64,000 nucleotides of DNA from Candidatus Bathyarchaeota archaeon (lineage in GTDB: Archaea; Thermoproteota; Bathyarchaeia; 40CM-2-53-6), in assembly GCA_005888735.1 (NCBI GenBank), contig VBBN01000036.1, forward strand, positions 1 through 64,000, given 5' to 3'. Under the pieces are notes generated by a model that was not told the origin of the DNA, searched no databases, and was given only the letters and a program-made list of their open reading frames with translations. The translations under genes and the position numbers were made by a program. Below are positions 15,547 through 25,205 of the stretch, in pieces. The stretch's first letter is position 1. The number at the start of each line of letters is the position of its first letter.

Positions 15547-16881
15547 TTGTCCAGGACAGAGCTCGAAGGGTACCAAGGCCAAATCCTACACCATCTTCAG
15601 GGAGCAGGCGCGAAGGTAGGAAGCATAATCCGCGTCACGTCAAAGGACGGAGAGGTCTTCGAAGGCGCGCTCTTTCCCCGCTCCGAATACGCAGACCAAA
15701 ACCACATCTGCCTCAAGATGAAAAACGGATACAACATAGGAATCCACCTAGAAAGAGCCGAGAAGATCGAGGTCATCGGAGAAGGCGAGAAACCCCACTT
15801 CACAAAACCGAAAGTTACAACAATACACGAAGTTCTCCCGAAGGTCTCCCTAGTCAGCATAGGTGGAACAATCGCCAGCAGAGTCGACTATCGCACAGGC
15901 GCCGTTCAACCAGCACTCACCGCGGAGGACCTGACAAGTGTAGTCCCGGAACTCGGCTCAATAGCAGAGATTGATGCTCATATTCTCTACAGCGAGCTCA
16001 GCGAGAACCTGACCACAGCTCACTGGCAGAAGATAGCTGAAGAGACAGCACGGCTCATACGGGGAGGAGCGGACGGCGTGATAATCGCTCATGGAACAGA
16101 CACAATGCACTACACCTCTGCCGCCCTCAGTTTCGCCCTGCAAGACTTACCAGTCCCAGTTCTCATCGTAGGAGCACAACGTTCCTCAGACAGACCGAGT
16201 TCTGACGCCGCCTCCAACCTGACCGGTGGAGTGGCAATAGCGGCAAGAGCAGACATCGCCTCCGTGGGAGTTGCCATGCACTCCGACATGTCAGACCGTT
16301 TCATAGTTGCCCACCGAGGCACGCGGGTGCGCAAATGCCACACGAGCAGGCGTGACGCATTCAGATCGATAAACAGCCCCTTCCTTGCACGATACGACCT
16401 GCAAACAAACCAGATAGAATCATTCGATGCAGTATCTAGAAGAGATAAGAATCGGCAATTATCCTTGAAGCCTCACTTCGACCATCACGCCAACCTAGTG
16501 AGATTCTACCCAAGTTTTGATCCCGCTTTGATAGACTCCGTGGTCGCCAACGGGGCTAGGGGAATAGTTCTCGAAGGGACGGGGCTTGGGCACGTATCAA
16601 GACAGTGCTACGAGCCCATCAACAGAGCTGTGAAACAGGACGTTCCAATTTTCATGACCTCCCAGACAATCTGGGGACGCGTCGACATGAACGTCTACTC
16701 TACAGGACGCGACCTCGTCGACATTGGGGTAGTCCCGTTGGAAGACATGCTCTCAGAAACAGCACTCGTCAAGCTGATGTGGGCTCTATCGCAGACAAAG
16801 TCGCGGGACAAGATCAGAGAAACGATGCTTCACCCTGTCGCAGGCGAGGTTACTGAGCGGACACTGGCGGAGGCGTCGTAG
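15547..16881 (+). CDS. gatD: Glutamyl-tRNA(Gln) amidotransferase subunit D
   Basis: From TTG at 15547 (MSRTELEGYQGQI) the protein has 444 residues. The frame is open back to 15463, but that would overlap elp3 and adds no family sequence. GatD is the asparaginase-like subunit that frees ammonia for GatE. After an N-terminal beta domain come SIGGTIASR with the catalytic Thr, the IIAHGTDTMHYT motif with Thr-Asp, and the Lys-bearing region of family asparaginases. The gene ends in TAG at 16879-16881, and the gatE reading frame continues in the same phase straight after. Confidence 0.92.
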   Translation: MSRTELEGYQGQILHHLQGAGAKVGSIIRVTSKDGEVFEGALFPRSEYADQNHICLKMKNGYNIGIHLERAEKIEVIGEGEKPHFTKPKVTTIHEVLPKVSLVSIGGTIASRVDYRTGAVQPALTAEDLTSVVPELGSIAEIDAHILYSELSENLTTAHWQKIAEETARLIRGGADGVIIAHGTDTMHYTSAALSFALQDLPVPVLIVGAQRSSDRPSSDAASNLTGGVAIAARADIASVGVAMHSDMSDRFIVAHRGTRVRKCHTSRRDAFRSINSPFLARYDLQTNQIESFDAVSRRDKNRQLSLKPHFDHHANLVRFYPSFDPALIDSVVANGARGIVLEGTGLGHVSRQCYEPINRAVKQDVPIFMTSQTIWGRVDMNVYSTGRDLVDIGVVPLEDMLSETALVKLMWALSQTKSRDKIRETMLHPVAGEVTERTLAEAS

Positions 16882-18786
16882 TCGTCCTTCGACTATGGAG
16901 CAGTCGGCCTTAAAGCAGGTCTCGAAATCCATCGACAGCTAGACACACGGAAGAAGCTGTTCTGTGACTGTCCAACGCAGCTTTCGACTGAAGCGGCAAC
17001 TCTTAGGTTCCTCCGCAGGCTCAGGCCCACCCAGAGCGAACTGGGACAGATAGACCCGGCTGCATTGTTCGAATTCCACAAAGGAAAGAGCATCACATAC
17101 GAAGCTGACCCGGAAACGGCATGCCTTGTCGAGCTAGACGAGGAACCACCTCGCCAGCTTAACAGCGAAGCGGTCGATATCGCCTTGACGATTACACTTC
17201 TCCTCAAAGCAAGACCGCTGGACGAGATTCATGTGATGCGAAAGGTCGTGATAGACGGCTCAAACACGACAGGTTTCCAGAGGACCGCTGTCATTGGACT
17301 GGATGGTGCGCTGCGAGCTGACGGGCGGGACGTGCCGGTTGAACAGGTAACTTTGGAGGAGGACTCCGGAAGGAAAACTGGTGAGACGAAGACTTCCGCC
17401 GTCTACAGGCTTGATAGACTGGGCGTTCCACTCATCGAAATCTCAACGGGTCCAGTGATTGGGACTCCAGAAGAGGCCGGGAAGACAGCGCTCGCAATCG
17501 GCCGGATTCTCAGAGCGACGCGAAAGGTGAAGAGAGGTTTGGGCAGTATCAGACAAGACCTCAACATTTCCATCAAGCAAGGCGCTCTGGTCGAGATCAA
17601 GGGTGTCCAAGACCTCGATTTGGTCTCTAGGGTTGTAGAGCTCGAGGTTCAGCGTCAGCTCAACCTAGTTAGCATCAGAGATGAGCTCCGATTCAGGCAG
17701 GTCAAACCATTAGACATCAAGGAGGATTTTGTGGACGTCACCGGGATCTTCGCGAGTTCAGAATCGAAAATAATCCAATCCGCCATCAAGAGAGGAGGAA
17801 AAGCCTACGCGGTTCGCCTGACGGGCTTTGCGAATCTTCTCAAACGCGAGCTTGCTCCTGGAATCAGACTCGGAACTGAGCTGGCAAAGAGGGCGATTTT
17901 CTGGGGTAGAGTCGGGGGTATCTTCCATTCTGATGAACTCCCAGCTTATGGAATCGAAACGGGTACTGTCGAGGCTGTGAAGGAGAGGCTAGGGTCTGAC
18001 GCTCGAGACGCATTTGTCGTGATTGCGGATGAGGAGCAGGCTGTTCTCGACGGGCTCAGAGCCGTGGTGGAGAGAGCACGTGAAGCCGTGGAGAAGGTTC
18101 CTGAAGAAACGAGAGCTGCAAACCCTGATGGAACAACGCATTACATGCGGCCCCGTCCCGGAGCTGCGAGAATGTATCCAGAGACTGATGTCCCTCCTGT
18201 TGCGATTAGTAAGGACAGAATTGCGAGGATTGCTGGCAGTCTTCCACGAATGCCCGCTGAAGTTGCTGGTGAGTTGCAGGTGCAGCACCGGCTCAGCCCG
18301 AAGCTCGCTTCGCAGATTGTCGATTCCGAGTACTTGTCATTATTCGAAAAGATCGTGGGGGCGTCGAGGGAAGTCTCAACAAGCTATGTTGCAACCGTTC
18401 TAACAGAGTCGCTGAAGAGCCTTCAGCGTGAAAATGTCCCAGTGGAGAATTTGCGCGAGGAACACTTTGTGCAGGTCTTCGATCTTGTCGCGAAGGGATC
18501 TACTGCAAAGGAATCGGTTGTGGAGGTTCTTCGTTGGCTGGCTGCCCATCCAGCTTCAACTGCGGCTGATGCCCTGGACGACCTCGGGCTGCGCATGCTG
18601 TCCGAGCAAGACCTGGCGGTGATCGTCAACAGGGTAGTCTCCTCGAACAAGTCGCTTCTTGCCAACGACCGGGCGAAGGCTTTGGGGAAGATGATGAATC
18701 TCGTAATGGGTGAAGTTCGAGGAAGAGCCGACCCAACGCTGGTCAGCGAGCTTCTCCGAGTGAGAATAGAACGGGTGTTGGCATGA
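16882..18786 (+). CDS. gatE: Glutamyl-tRNA(Gln) amidotransferase subunit E, no canonical start codon
   Basis: GatE transfers ammonia to Glu-tRNA(Gln). Translation in this frame gives FDYGAVGLKAGLEIHRQLDT right after the gatD stop, matching the conserved N-terminus of GatE, and proceeds through DEEPP, DGSNTTGFQRT, a GatB/YqeY-like C-terminal domain and the usual length of about 634 residues. Yet from the TAG at 16879 to a TTG at 17065 there is no ATG, GTG or TTG in frame. Starting at 17065 would remove about 61 conserved residues. The start therefore may be non-canonical, the TAG may be read through to give a GatD-GatE fusion, or the sequence has an error. I use the first codon after the TAG as the left limit. 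Confidence 0.88.
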   Translation, partial: SSFDYGAVGLKAGLEIHRQLDTRKKLFCDCPTQLSTEAATLRFLRRLRPTQSELGQIDPAALFEFHKGKSITYEADPETACLVELDEEPPRQLNSEAVDIALTITLLLKARPLDEIHVMRKVVIDGSNTTGFQRTAVIGLDGALRADGRDVPVEQVTLEEDSGRKTGETKTSAVYRLDRLGVPLIEISTGPVIGTPEEAGKTALAIGRILRATRKVKRGLGSIRQDLNISIKQGALVEIKGVQDLDLVSRVVELEVQRQLNLVSIRDELRFRQVKPLDIKEDFVDVTGIFASSESKIIQSAIKRGGKAYAVRLTGFANLLKRELAPGIRLGTELAKRAIFWGRVGGIFHSDELPAYGIETGTVEAVKERLGSDARDAFVVIADEEQAVLDGLRAVVERAREAVEKVPEETRAANPDGTTHYMRPRPGAARMYPETDVPPVAISKDRIARIAGSLPRMPAEVAGELQVQHRLSPKLASQIVDSEYLSLFEKIVGASREVSTSYVATVLTESLKSLQRENVPVENLREEHFVQVFDLVAKGSTAKESVVEVLRWLAAHPASTAADALDDLGLRMLSEQDLAVIVNRVVSSNKSLLANDRAKALGKMMNLVMGEVRGRADPTLVSELLRVRIERVLA

Positions 18787-19268
18787 CTCAGCTGGGGAGG
18801 ACAGGGGCTGGGAGAGGCGGGGATGTTGCATTGGATGAGCTTGACCATAGGATTTGCCAGGCTTACTTGCTTGATGCACGACTCTCTTACCGGGAGCTGG
18901 CTCACAAGCTCGGAGTGTCAACTACCACTGTTCAGTCCCGAACTGTCAAGCTTGAGAAGGGTGGAGTCATTCGGGGGTACTCGGCGGTTTTCGACCATGA
19001 GAAAGTTGGCTATCAGCTTACAGCGATAACTGAGGTGAGTGTTTCGAAGGGAAAGCTGCTTGAGCTGGAGAGGGAGGTCGCGAAAATTCCCCAGGTTCTC
19101 GCGGTCTATGATGTGACGGGTCTGACTGATGCGATTGTGATTGCGAAGTTCAAGAGTCGAGATGATCTGAGCAGGTTCACTAAGTCTCTTCTCTCAATGC
19201 CTTTCATTGAGCGGACTAATACTCATATTGTTTTGACGACTGTTAAGGAAGACTTCCGACTCCTCTGA
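18783..19268 (+). CDS. Lrp/AsnC-family transcription regulator
   Basis: A 161-residue protein that overlaps the gatE stop (ATGA). After about 15 extra residues rich in Gly, an AsnC-type helix-turn-helix is seen (LDHRICQAYLLDARLSYRELAHKLGVSTTTVQSR), then a RAM ligand-binding beta-alpha domain (AITEVSVSKGKLLELEREVAKIPQVLAVYDVTG to FIERTNTHIVLTTVKED). Such proteins respond to amino acids. It is cotranscribed with gatD-gatE; its target is not known. The trp operon lies on the opposite strand 470 bases away and is a possible target, which is inference. Confidence 0.88.
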   Translation: MTQLGRTGAGRGGDVALDELDHRICQAYLLDARLSYRELAHKLGVSTTTVQSRTVKLEKGGVIRGYSAVFDHEKVGYQLTAITEVSVSKGKLLELEREVAKIPQVLAVYDVTGLTDAIVIAKFKSRDDLSRFTKSLLSMPFIERTNTHIVLTTVKEDFRLL

Positions 19269-19741
19269 GGCAGTCTCTTAGCGACCTCCATCTCGCGTCC
19301 AGGAATGCTGCAGGCGTACCCCATGTTGAAATCGGGGAGTGCCTCCGCTCAGCGCTGGCTGTGGGTAATTCTTCAGTCTGGGCGGGAACGGGCGGGTCAG
19401 ACGGTTTCCCGATGCCCTGTTTCAAGGGGGGTACGGTAGTCTTTCTCTACCGGTCTCGTCTCTCGAGACTGTTAAACGATTACGAATTTTTCCGGGAGAG
19501 TCTCGCTGTCCAGGCATGATTTTGGGCTTGTTTCCGGCTGATTAGCCTGTTCTGGGCTTGTTTGTGGTTTCTGACCCCCTGTTGGATTCCCCTAGGGTCA
19601 GCTGTGGAATAGGTGAGTCTAGAAATCTCGGGTTCATTTCTGTGATCCAAGTTGGTTCTGCGCGATTTTGGTGATGGGGTGAGGTTCGCTGGGTCTACAT
19701 TGCAGAGGCTGGCACGTGTGCTGAATGGCTTCTCGACTTGT
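19269..19741. other. Intergenic region downstream of the lrp and trp transcription units
   Basis: About 470 bases lie between the convergent lrp-like gene and trpA. No protein gene is supported. CTGACCC at 19571-19577 and GGGTCAG at 19595-19601 can form a 7-bp hairpin, possibly a 3'-end structure for trp mRNA. TGGGCTTGTTT occurs twice (19523-19533 and 19553-19563). No tRNA-like fold is evident. Confidence 0.35.
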
Positions 19742-20602
19742 TCAGACCAAGCTCGGGTTTGTTGCTTTTTTCAGATCCGAGACAGCGTCTTTCAGCTTGA
19801 CGCGAGTTCTTTCCCTATCTTCGAGGTTGTGGGCGACAATTTCCACTAGCGCGCTTCCCACAATGGCGCCATCCGCGCCCGCGGCGATGATTTCTGCAAC
19901 ATGCTCGGGTCTAGATATTCCAAAGCCCGCTGCAATTGGAATCCTACCTTTCGCAAGGGCCTTGACACGCTTGACAGAGTGAAGAGCGACTGGGTCCAGT
20001 TCTCTCCGGGGGCCTGTCACTCCGAAGAGGGAGACCATGTACACGAAGCCATGCGATTTCTCGATTATCTGTCTCATTCTCGTCGGAGACGTGTTTGGCC
20101 CCGCTAGGAAAATCGTGTCGATGTGGTGTTTGCTAGATGTTTTCCGAAAGCTGTCGCTCTCTTCAACTGGAAGGTCAGGGATGACAAGCCCTCCGACACC
20201 GGATCTCTGGGCAGTCTTAAGAAATCGCTCGAGGCCGGTCGCCAAGACGAGGTTGTAGTATGTCAACACAACAATTGGAACACTTCGGGCTAGAGAAATC
20301 TCCTTGATAAGTCCCAAGACTCCTCGGGGCGTCGCACCAGACAAGAGTGCCCGTTGGCTAGAGCCTTGGATAACTGGGCCGTCAGCAATCGGGTCTGAGA
20401 AAGGGATCCCGACTTCGAGAATGTCAGCCCCGCCGTCCACAAGAGCGGTCGCGTTGTCGAGGAATGATTTCCCGTCAGGGTCACCTCCTGTAAGAAAGGC
20501 AATCAAGGCTCCTTGCCCGCGGCTGCGAAGGCTTCCAAGCTTGGACTCGATGGCTGTCTCAGTTTGGGATGTGTTTGGCAACGGTTTCAACGTCCTTGTC
20601 AC
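19742..20602 (-). CDS. trpA: Tryptophan synthase alpha chain
   Basis: A 286-residue protein that cleaves indole-3-glycerol phosphate. The TrpA signatures are [11 protein letters not shown] (with catalytic Glu later in [21 protein letters not shown]), [11 protein letters not shown] with the second catalytic acid, and the phosphate loop [12 protein letters not shown] and AIVGSALVE. The GTG start overlaps trpB by 44 bases; a downstream TTG at residue 8 or 9 is also possible. Last gene of the trp operon. Confidence 0.95.
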   Translation of the reverse strand: MTRTLKPLPNTSQTETAIESKLGSLRSRGQGALIAFLTGGDPDGKSFLDNATALVDGGADILEVGIPFSDPIADGPVIQGSSQRALLSGATPRGVLGLIKEISLARSVPIVVLTYYNLVLATGLERFLKTAQRSGVGGLVIPDLPVEESDSFRKTSSKHHIDTIFLAGPNTSPTRMRQIIEKSHGFVYMVSLFGVTGPRRELDPVALHSVKRVKALAKGRIPIAAGFGISRPEHVAEIIAAGADGAIVGSALVEIVAHNLEDRERTRVKLKDAVSDLKKATNPSLV

Positions 20603-21677
20603 CCCGGCCCGATAGATTCACAATGATGGCGTCGTTCTTGCGGTAGTTGCCGGCCAATTTTGTCGCGTAGCTCAAGGCATGAGCTGGCTCCAATGCTGGC
20701 ATGATTCCCTCAGTCTCAGATAGAACTTGGAAGGCCTCTAAGGCCTCGTTGTCCGTTGCGACAGCGTACTTGGCCCTCCTCGTGTCCATCAGAAACGCGT
20801 GCTCAGGTCCGACTCCCGGATAGTCGAGACCTGCGGAGATACTGTGGGTCGACTGTATCTGGCCGTTTGCGTCTTGGAGGATGTAAGTGAGCATCCCGTG
20901 GAAGACTCCCTCACGGCCTGCACAGAGTGGGGCGGCATGACGGCCGCGATCAAGGCCTTCTCCTCCCGCCTCGACTCCATAGAGATCCACTTCTAAATCA
21001 TGAAGGAATGGGTGGAAAAGGCCCATCGAGTTGCTCCCTCCGCCGACGCATGCAACGGCTGCTCTAGGAAGGTGTCCCTCACTCTGCAATATCTGCCGCC
21101 TGGCCTCAATCCCTATGATGCTCTGGAAGTCTCGCACCATAGTCGGATATGGGTGAGGACCTACAACAGATCCTATGAGGTAGTATGTGTCCTCAACGTT
21201 CGTCACCCAGTCTCTCAACGCTTCGTTAATCGCGTCCTTCAGGGTTCTCGACCCGGAACCTACCGGGTGAACTCTCGCACCCAGCATCTTCATCCGATAG
21301 ACGTTGAGCCTCTGCCTCTCCATGTCCTCCTCTCCCATGTAGACCTCTGCTCTAAGTCCAAGGGTGGCGCATGCCATCGCCGTGGCCACTCCGTGTTGGC
21401 CTGCTCCCGTCTCCGCAATGATTCTCGTCTTTCCCATCCTTTTCGCGAGCAGTGCCTGGCCCAAGGTGTTGTTGATCTTGTGCGCTCCGCCATGCAGGAG
21501 GTCCTCGCGTTTGAGATAGATTTTCGCGCCTCCTGAGCGTTGGGTGAGGTTTCTCGCGAGATAGAGAGGAGTGGGCCGGCCGGCGTAGTTGGCCAGCAAT
21601 CCTTTCAGCTCCTTTCGAAAGCTACTCTCCTTTGAAAGCTTGCGATAGGATAATTCTAGTTGTATGAGGGGCTCCAT
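20559..21677 (-). CDS. trpB: Tryptophan synthase beta chain
   Basis: A 372-residue PLP enzyme joining indole with serine. [20 protein letters not shown] contains the PLP lysine (HK), followed by [12 protein letters not shown] and the phosphate loop [10 protein letters not shown]. The sequence is of the TrpB1 type that partners TrpA (about 390 residues), not the longer TrpB2. It overlaps trpA and is 83 bases from trpC. Confidence 0.95.
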   Translation of the reverse strand: MEPLIQLELSYRKLSKESSFRKELKGLLANYAGRPTPLYLARNLTQRSGGAKIYLKREDLLHGGAHKINNTLGQALLAKRMGKTRIIAETGAGQHGVATAMACATLGLRAEVYMGEEDMERQRLNVYRMKMLGARVHPVGSGSRTLKDAINEALRDWVTNVEDTYYLIGSVVGPHPYPTMVRDFQSIIGIEARRQILQSEGHLPRAAVACVGGGSNSMGLFHPFLHDLEVDLYGVEAGGEGLDRGRHAAPLCAGREGVFHGMLTYILQDANGQIQSTHSISAGLDYPGVGPEHAFLMDTRRAKYAVATDNEALEAFQVLSETEGIMPALEPAHALSYATKLAGNYRKNDAIIVNLSGRGDKDVETVAKHIPN

Positions 21678-21760
21678 CAGAGTTTCGGGTACATAACGTC
21701 CCCCGAACCTGCCAAACTTTCCAGACTCGCCCAGTTGCCTGCTGGGTCTACTCTTACTTT

Positions 21761-22537
21761 TCAGCTGTTTACGAGCTCTCTAACCTTGACTTTGATGTTG
21801 GAGGCGCGCATGATTGATGAGCCAACAAGGAATGCGTCGGCTCCCGCTTTTCTGAGCCGTCGAATGTCCGCTGGGGATTCTATTCCACTTTCTGAGACAA
21901 TGGGCCGGTCGGTAGGGCCTATCCGCGAGAGGACTCTTTCAGTTGTGGCTAGTTCAATCTGAAATGTAGATAAGTTTCGGTTGTTGATACCGTACAGGTC
22001 AGGTTCATACTTCCGAATGAGTTCAAACTCTCTTGAGTCATTAGCCTCGACCAATGCCTCCATTCCCAGTCGTCGAGCTTCAGCAATCATCCTGCCGAGC
22101 TTCACTTCCGCAAACCCTGCGCTGAAAATCTCCGAGATTAGGACGACAGCATCAGCACCAGCACTCGAACCAGCCTCCAGCTGCTTCGGCGAGACCAAAA
22201 TATCTTTCATTAACACAGGTGCACCAGTCTGACTCGCAACCTCAGCCAAGATCTCCAGTCCTCCCTTGAAATCATCGGGGTCTGTGAGAACCGATAGCCC
22301 GGAAGCTCCACCTTCCAGCATTGCCTTCGCAATCGTCACGGGAGACTCGGATCCGCGGATTCTCCCAGATGATGGAGAAGCATACTTTATCTCCGTAATG
22401 ATCGGGGTTCGACTTGTCTTCTGGATTGTTTCCACCAGGCTTTGATGAGGACGATTCACGTGTATGGGTCGGTCGTAGTATCCTCTTTTGACTCTGCCAC
22501 TTGCGTTCTCTGCCAATCTGGAAAGATGGTCTGGCAT
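21761..22537 (-). CDS. trpC: Indole-3-glycerol phosphate synthase
   Basis: A 258-residue TIM-barrel protein. [12 protein letters not shown] is the substrate-binding strand with the catalytic Lys (EIKYASPS), VLMKDILV has the second Lys, and [24 protein letters not shown] and [13 protein letters not shown] are the usual later barrel motifs. No TrpF domain is fused to it, and no trpF is found in the window. It lies 3 bases downstream of trpD. Confidence 0.95.
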   Translation of the reverse strand: MPDHLSRLAENASGRVKRGYYDRPIHVNRPHQSLVETIQKTSRTPIITEIKYASPSSGRIRGSESPVTIAKAMLEGGASGLSVLTDPDDFKGGLEILAEVASQTGAPVLMKDILVSPKQLEAGSSAGADAVVLISEIFSAGFAEVKLGRMIAEARRLGMEALVEANDSREFELIRKYEPDLYGINNRNLSTFQIELATTERVLSRIGPTDRPIVSESGIESPADIRRLRKAGADAFLVGSSIMRASNIKVKVRELVNS

Positions 22538-22540
22538 TTT

Positions 22541-23566
22541 CTAGCTCATTGTACAAGGGTTCCGAAATTCACCCCCAGAATGGGTAACAAGCTCGTGGAG
22601 TTTCTTGTTCGCCTTACCGTCACTCACAGTGTTGGCGGCAATCTCGATGCCTTCCCTCATGTCTCTTGCCGCTGCACATAGTAAGAGCCCGGCAGCGGAG
22701 TTTGCTAGAACCATTTGCAATCGCGGGTCGTCCTTGGAGAGTGACCCTGATAGGATGTCAATTGTGAGTTTTGCATTCTGGTCCACGTCATATCCGGCGA
22801 CATCTCTCGGATGGGCCATCTTGAACCCCAGTTCTGTCGGGTCTATCTCTTCCCTCGTTGATGAGCCATTCTGGATCTTGACAATCGCAGTCCTCTCCGA
22901 CATTGAAATCTCGTCCACGCCGTCTAATCCATAAACCGTCATCACGCTACTCACCCCTAGGTTGTGAGCGGATTGTGCCATTGGCTCCAGGAGGTTTGGG
23001 TCGTATACTCCAATGAGCTGCGCGGTTGCTCCAGCTGGATTTGTGAGAGGGCCGAGAATGTTGAAGACTGTGCGGATGCCGAGCTCTTTTCTGATTGAGG
23101 CGACGTTTTTCATGGCGGAGTGAAAGTTGGGGGCGAACATGAACCCGATTCCGATATTCTCGATAGAATTCTGGACCGCCTCTGGAGTCATGTTCAGGTT
23201 CAAGCCTAGTCGTTCGAGAACGTCGGCGCTTCCGCACCGGCTTGTGGACGATCGGTTGCCATGTTTTGCGACCGGGACGCCGGCTGCAGCTATGACTATG
23301 GCGCTTGTGGTGCTGACATTGAATGTCTTTGTTCTATCGCCACCCGTTCCGCAGGTGTCGAGAAGGTATCCGTTCACCTTTGGATGGATTGTCCTGCTGA
23401 ACCCTCGCATCGCTGAGGCCAAAGCGGTAATTTCCCCAACAGTTTCTCCCTTCTTTTTCAGCCCGACAAGAAACGCTGCAACCTGCGCAGGTGTGGCTTC
23501 TCCCGACATTATCTCGTTCATTGCGGTCTGAGCTTCGTTGCCTTGCAGGTCCCGATTTTCAAGCAA
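22541..23566 (-). CDS. trpD: Anthranilate phosphoribosyltransferase
   Basis: A 341-residue protein with the PRPP site DTCGTGGDRTKTFNVST and the anthranilate site KHGNRSSTSRCGSADVLE, both complete. The canonical TTG at 23566 gives MLENRDLQGNEA. Upstream codons in the same frame read IRECIPALLENRDL, which fits the usual TrpD N-terminus; there the initiating position would be an ACG at 23588-23590. So the real start may be non-canonical or the first eight residues may be dispensable. It follows a frame-broken small ORF. Confidence 0.93.
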   Translation of the reverse strand: MLENRDLQGNEAQTAMNEIMSGEATPAQVAAFLVGLKKKGETVGEITALASAMRGFSRTIHPKVNGYLLDTCGTGGDRTKTFNVSTTSAIVIAAAGVPVAKHGNRSSTSRCGSADVLERLGLNLNMTPEAVQNSIENIGIGFMFAPNFHSAMKNVASIRKELGIRTVFNILGPLTNPAGATAQLIGVYDPNLLEPMAQSAHNLGVSSVMTVYGLDGVDEISMSERTAIVKIQNGSSTREEIDPTELGFKMAHPRDVAGYDVDQNAKLTIDILSGSLSKDDPRLQMVLANSAAGLLLCAAARDMREGIEIAANTVSDGKANKKLHELVTHSGGEFRNPCTMS

Positions 23567-23594
23567 AGCTGGAATGCATTCTCGGATCGTTGCG

Positions 23595-23929
23595 TCACAC
23601 CTCTAGAGATTCTTTGATGAGCCGGATGCTCTCCAGCGTGAGGATACCCTCAGGAAAGCTTCTAGTCCCAAGCATGCGACTTAGATCGACACATGTGTCA
23701 GGTTCGCGTTTATCGTACAGGTCTGATAGGTCTCGAAGGGAAATACTAGTCGCTAATCTCGAGTAATCCGGTCGCTCTTCTTGGGGACGAGCTTGATGTT
23801 TCCCAAAGGCTATTCCCCATGGAGGTTCTCCGCCGTCACTACCCTACATGCACTATTTATTGCTTGCATGACCACTTCTGTACCATCAAGCAGAATCGGC
23901 CCCTCAGTAATAATCATCGGTCCGAGCAT
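23595..23929 (-). pseudogene. Frame-broken small ORF between ADTH synthase and trpD
   Basis: From ATG at 23929 the frame reads MLGPMIITEGPILLDGTEVV and then AINSACRVVTAENLHGE before a TAG; a second frame carries on at once with GIAFGKHQARPQEERPDY, then RDLSDLYDKREPDTCVDLSR, ending LIKESLEV and TGA at 23595. One extra G in the run of four Gs in the HG(E) region would join them into a single protein of about 111 residues. I do not recognise the product. It lies 23 bases after ADTH synthase and just before trpD in the same operon. It may be a real small gene with a sequencing error, a frameshift mutant, or a case of recoding. Confidence 0.5.
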
Positions 23930-23952
23930 TGATTATTACCCGTGGGTCGGGG

Positions 23953-24765
23953 TTAGGCGCCAGGCGGGTTTCTCTCCCGAGAACCGCCTACTACTTTCAG
24001 CGCTTGTGAGGGGGTTTTGTTCCCGTGCACTATGCTAACCAGTGCTCTCGTCATGAGAGCGGGGTGCTGTTGTTGGAACACATTGCGCCCGATTGAGATT
24101 CCTGCTGCTCCAGCTTTGATAGAATCTGAGACCGTTTTCAGGACTTCGCGCTCCGATCGGGCTTTGGGGCCTCCGGTAATTACCACTGGCACCTTGACGC
24201 TCTTCACAATTCGGCGGAAGCTTTCCACACCGCCCGTGTAGTTTGTCTGGACGATGTCGGATCCCAGCTCATAGCCTAGTCGTGCCGCATGCAGGACAGG
24301 CTCGTACGCGTGTTCACTGGATGTGCCGGGCCCTCTGGGATACATCATGCCTAAGACTGGTATCCCGTAGTCGTCGCATTCCTCACGGATTTTAGAGAAA
24401 GAATGTAGCATTTCTTGCTCGTGTTGAGACCCAATATTGATTTGGACGGAAACCGCGTCCGCCCCTAGTCTGATAGCGTCCCTAACGGTCGAGACTTGAA
24501 TTTTCCAGTTAGGATCACCAGCAAGTTTTGTGGCACCTGATAGGTGAAGGATTAGACCCATCTTGTCAGTTCGCACCGTTTTGGCTATGCCTGCGTGAAC
24601 AAGCAAGGCGTCAGGACTCCCCTTCGACAGGTTGTCTACGGTCTGCGCAATCTTCTCAAGGCCTGGTATCGGACCAACTGATGTTCCGTGCTCCATCGGA
24701 ATGATCACTGTCCGACCATCTTGTCGGAATATTCGTCGAAGGCGTCTTGTTTTTCCTGCTTCCAA
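23953..24765 (-). CDS. 2-amino-3,7-dideoxy-D-threo-hept-6-ulosonate (ADTH) synthase
   Basis: A 270-residue class I aldolase-type TIM barrel starting at TTG. FRQDGRTVIIPMEHGTSVGPIPGLE is split here as the N-terminal strand with the acidic residue in MEHG; SVQINIGSQHEQEML, GIPVLGMMYPRGPG, GSDIVQTNYTG with the downstream VPVVITGGPKA, and AAGISIGRNVFQQ with its phosphate loop are all present. The enzyme makes the first precursor in the archaeal alternative shikimate pathway, here leading the trp operon. The partner dehydroquinate synthase II is not in the window. DeoC/FbaB-type aldolases are the only alternative, but this gene context favours ADTH synthase. Confidence 0.82.
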   Translation of the reverse strand: MEAGKTRRLRRIFRQDGRTVIIPMEHGTSVGPIPGLEKIAQTVDNLSKGSPDALLVHAGIAKTVRTDKMGLILHLSGATKLAGDPNWKIQVSTVRDAIRLGADAVSVQINIGSQHEQEMLHSFSKIREECDDYGIPVLGMMYPRGPGTSSEHAYEPVLHAARLGYELGSDIVQTNYTGGVESFRRIVKSVKVPVVITGGPKARSEREVLKTVSDSIKAGAAGISIGRNVFQQQHPALMTRALVSIVHGNKTPSQALKVVGGSRERNPPGA

Positions 24766-25205
24766 CTAGCAGATCGCCTGATTAGCGTCTCCGAAACGAA
24801 GTGTTCGGTGATGAGAATCCCTCGAATGGAGGGGGCAGTTTGGATTTCTGGGGCATGGGTTCCAATCATCTTATGACTCCTTCAGCTTCTTTCGGTGAGG
24901 CCTCGATACGGTCACGCGCGGGTACGGTCCATTCGAGGAAGGGATGTTGCAGAGAGTGTTCACTTGTGACCGATGCCTCATCTGCATTGGGTCATGGCGC
25001 CCGCCTATGCCTAACCGCCACGCTATGAAGAGTCTCGAATTCCCCGCCTGCCTATTACGGCTTTGGCAAGCAACCAACCGCCGTTCTATTGGATGCGTCT
25101 TACCGCCAGGGGATAGTTAGAAGTGACATCTTAGCACGGTTTAGTGTCGGAATTCTTAATGGCGACTCCTATGCTCGGGTGAGTGGACTAGGCTGGTAAC
25201 CTGTA
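24766..25205. other. Intergenic region between the divergent trp operon and glmS
   Basis: About 440 bases with no supported gene. It must hold the promoters of the leftward trp operon and of glmS. A 54-codon minus frame (24705-24869) overlaps the ADTH synthase start in another phase and is not convincing. No hairpin, tRNA or riboswitch is clear. Confidence 0.3.

Noticed and set aside
16879-16881. Pyrrolysine coding at the gatD TAG
   Set aside because: Several genes of the window end in TAG (for example 715, herA, pyrK), GatD and GatE are normally separate proteins, and no Pyl gene is visible; kept only as one option in the finding.
19243-19425. 60-codon minus frame after the Lrp-type gene
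   Set aside because: It overlaps the end of the Lrp gene, shows no domain and no start signal.
24705-24869. 54-codon minus frame over the ADTH synthase start
   Set aside because: It overlaps the enzyme in another phase, has no TATA box or recognised motif, and is not a Trp-rich leader peptide.
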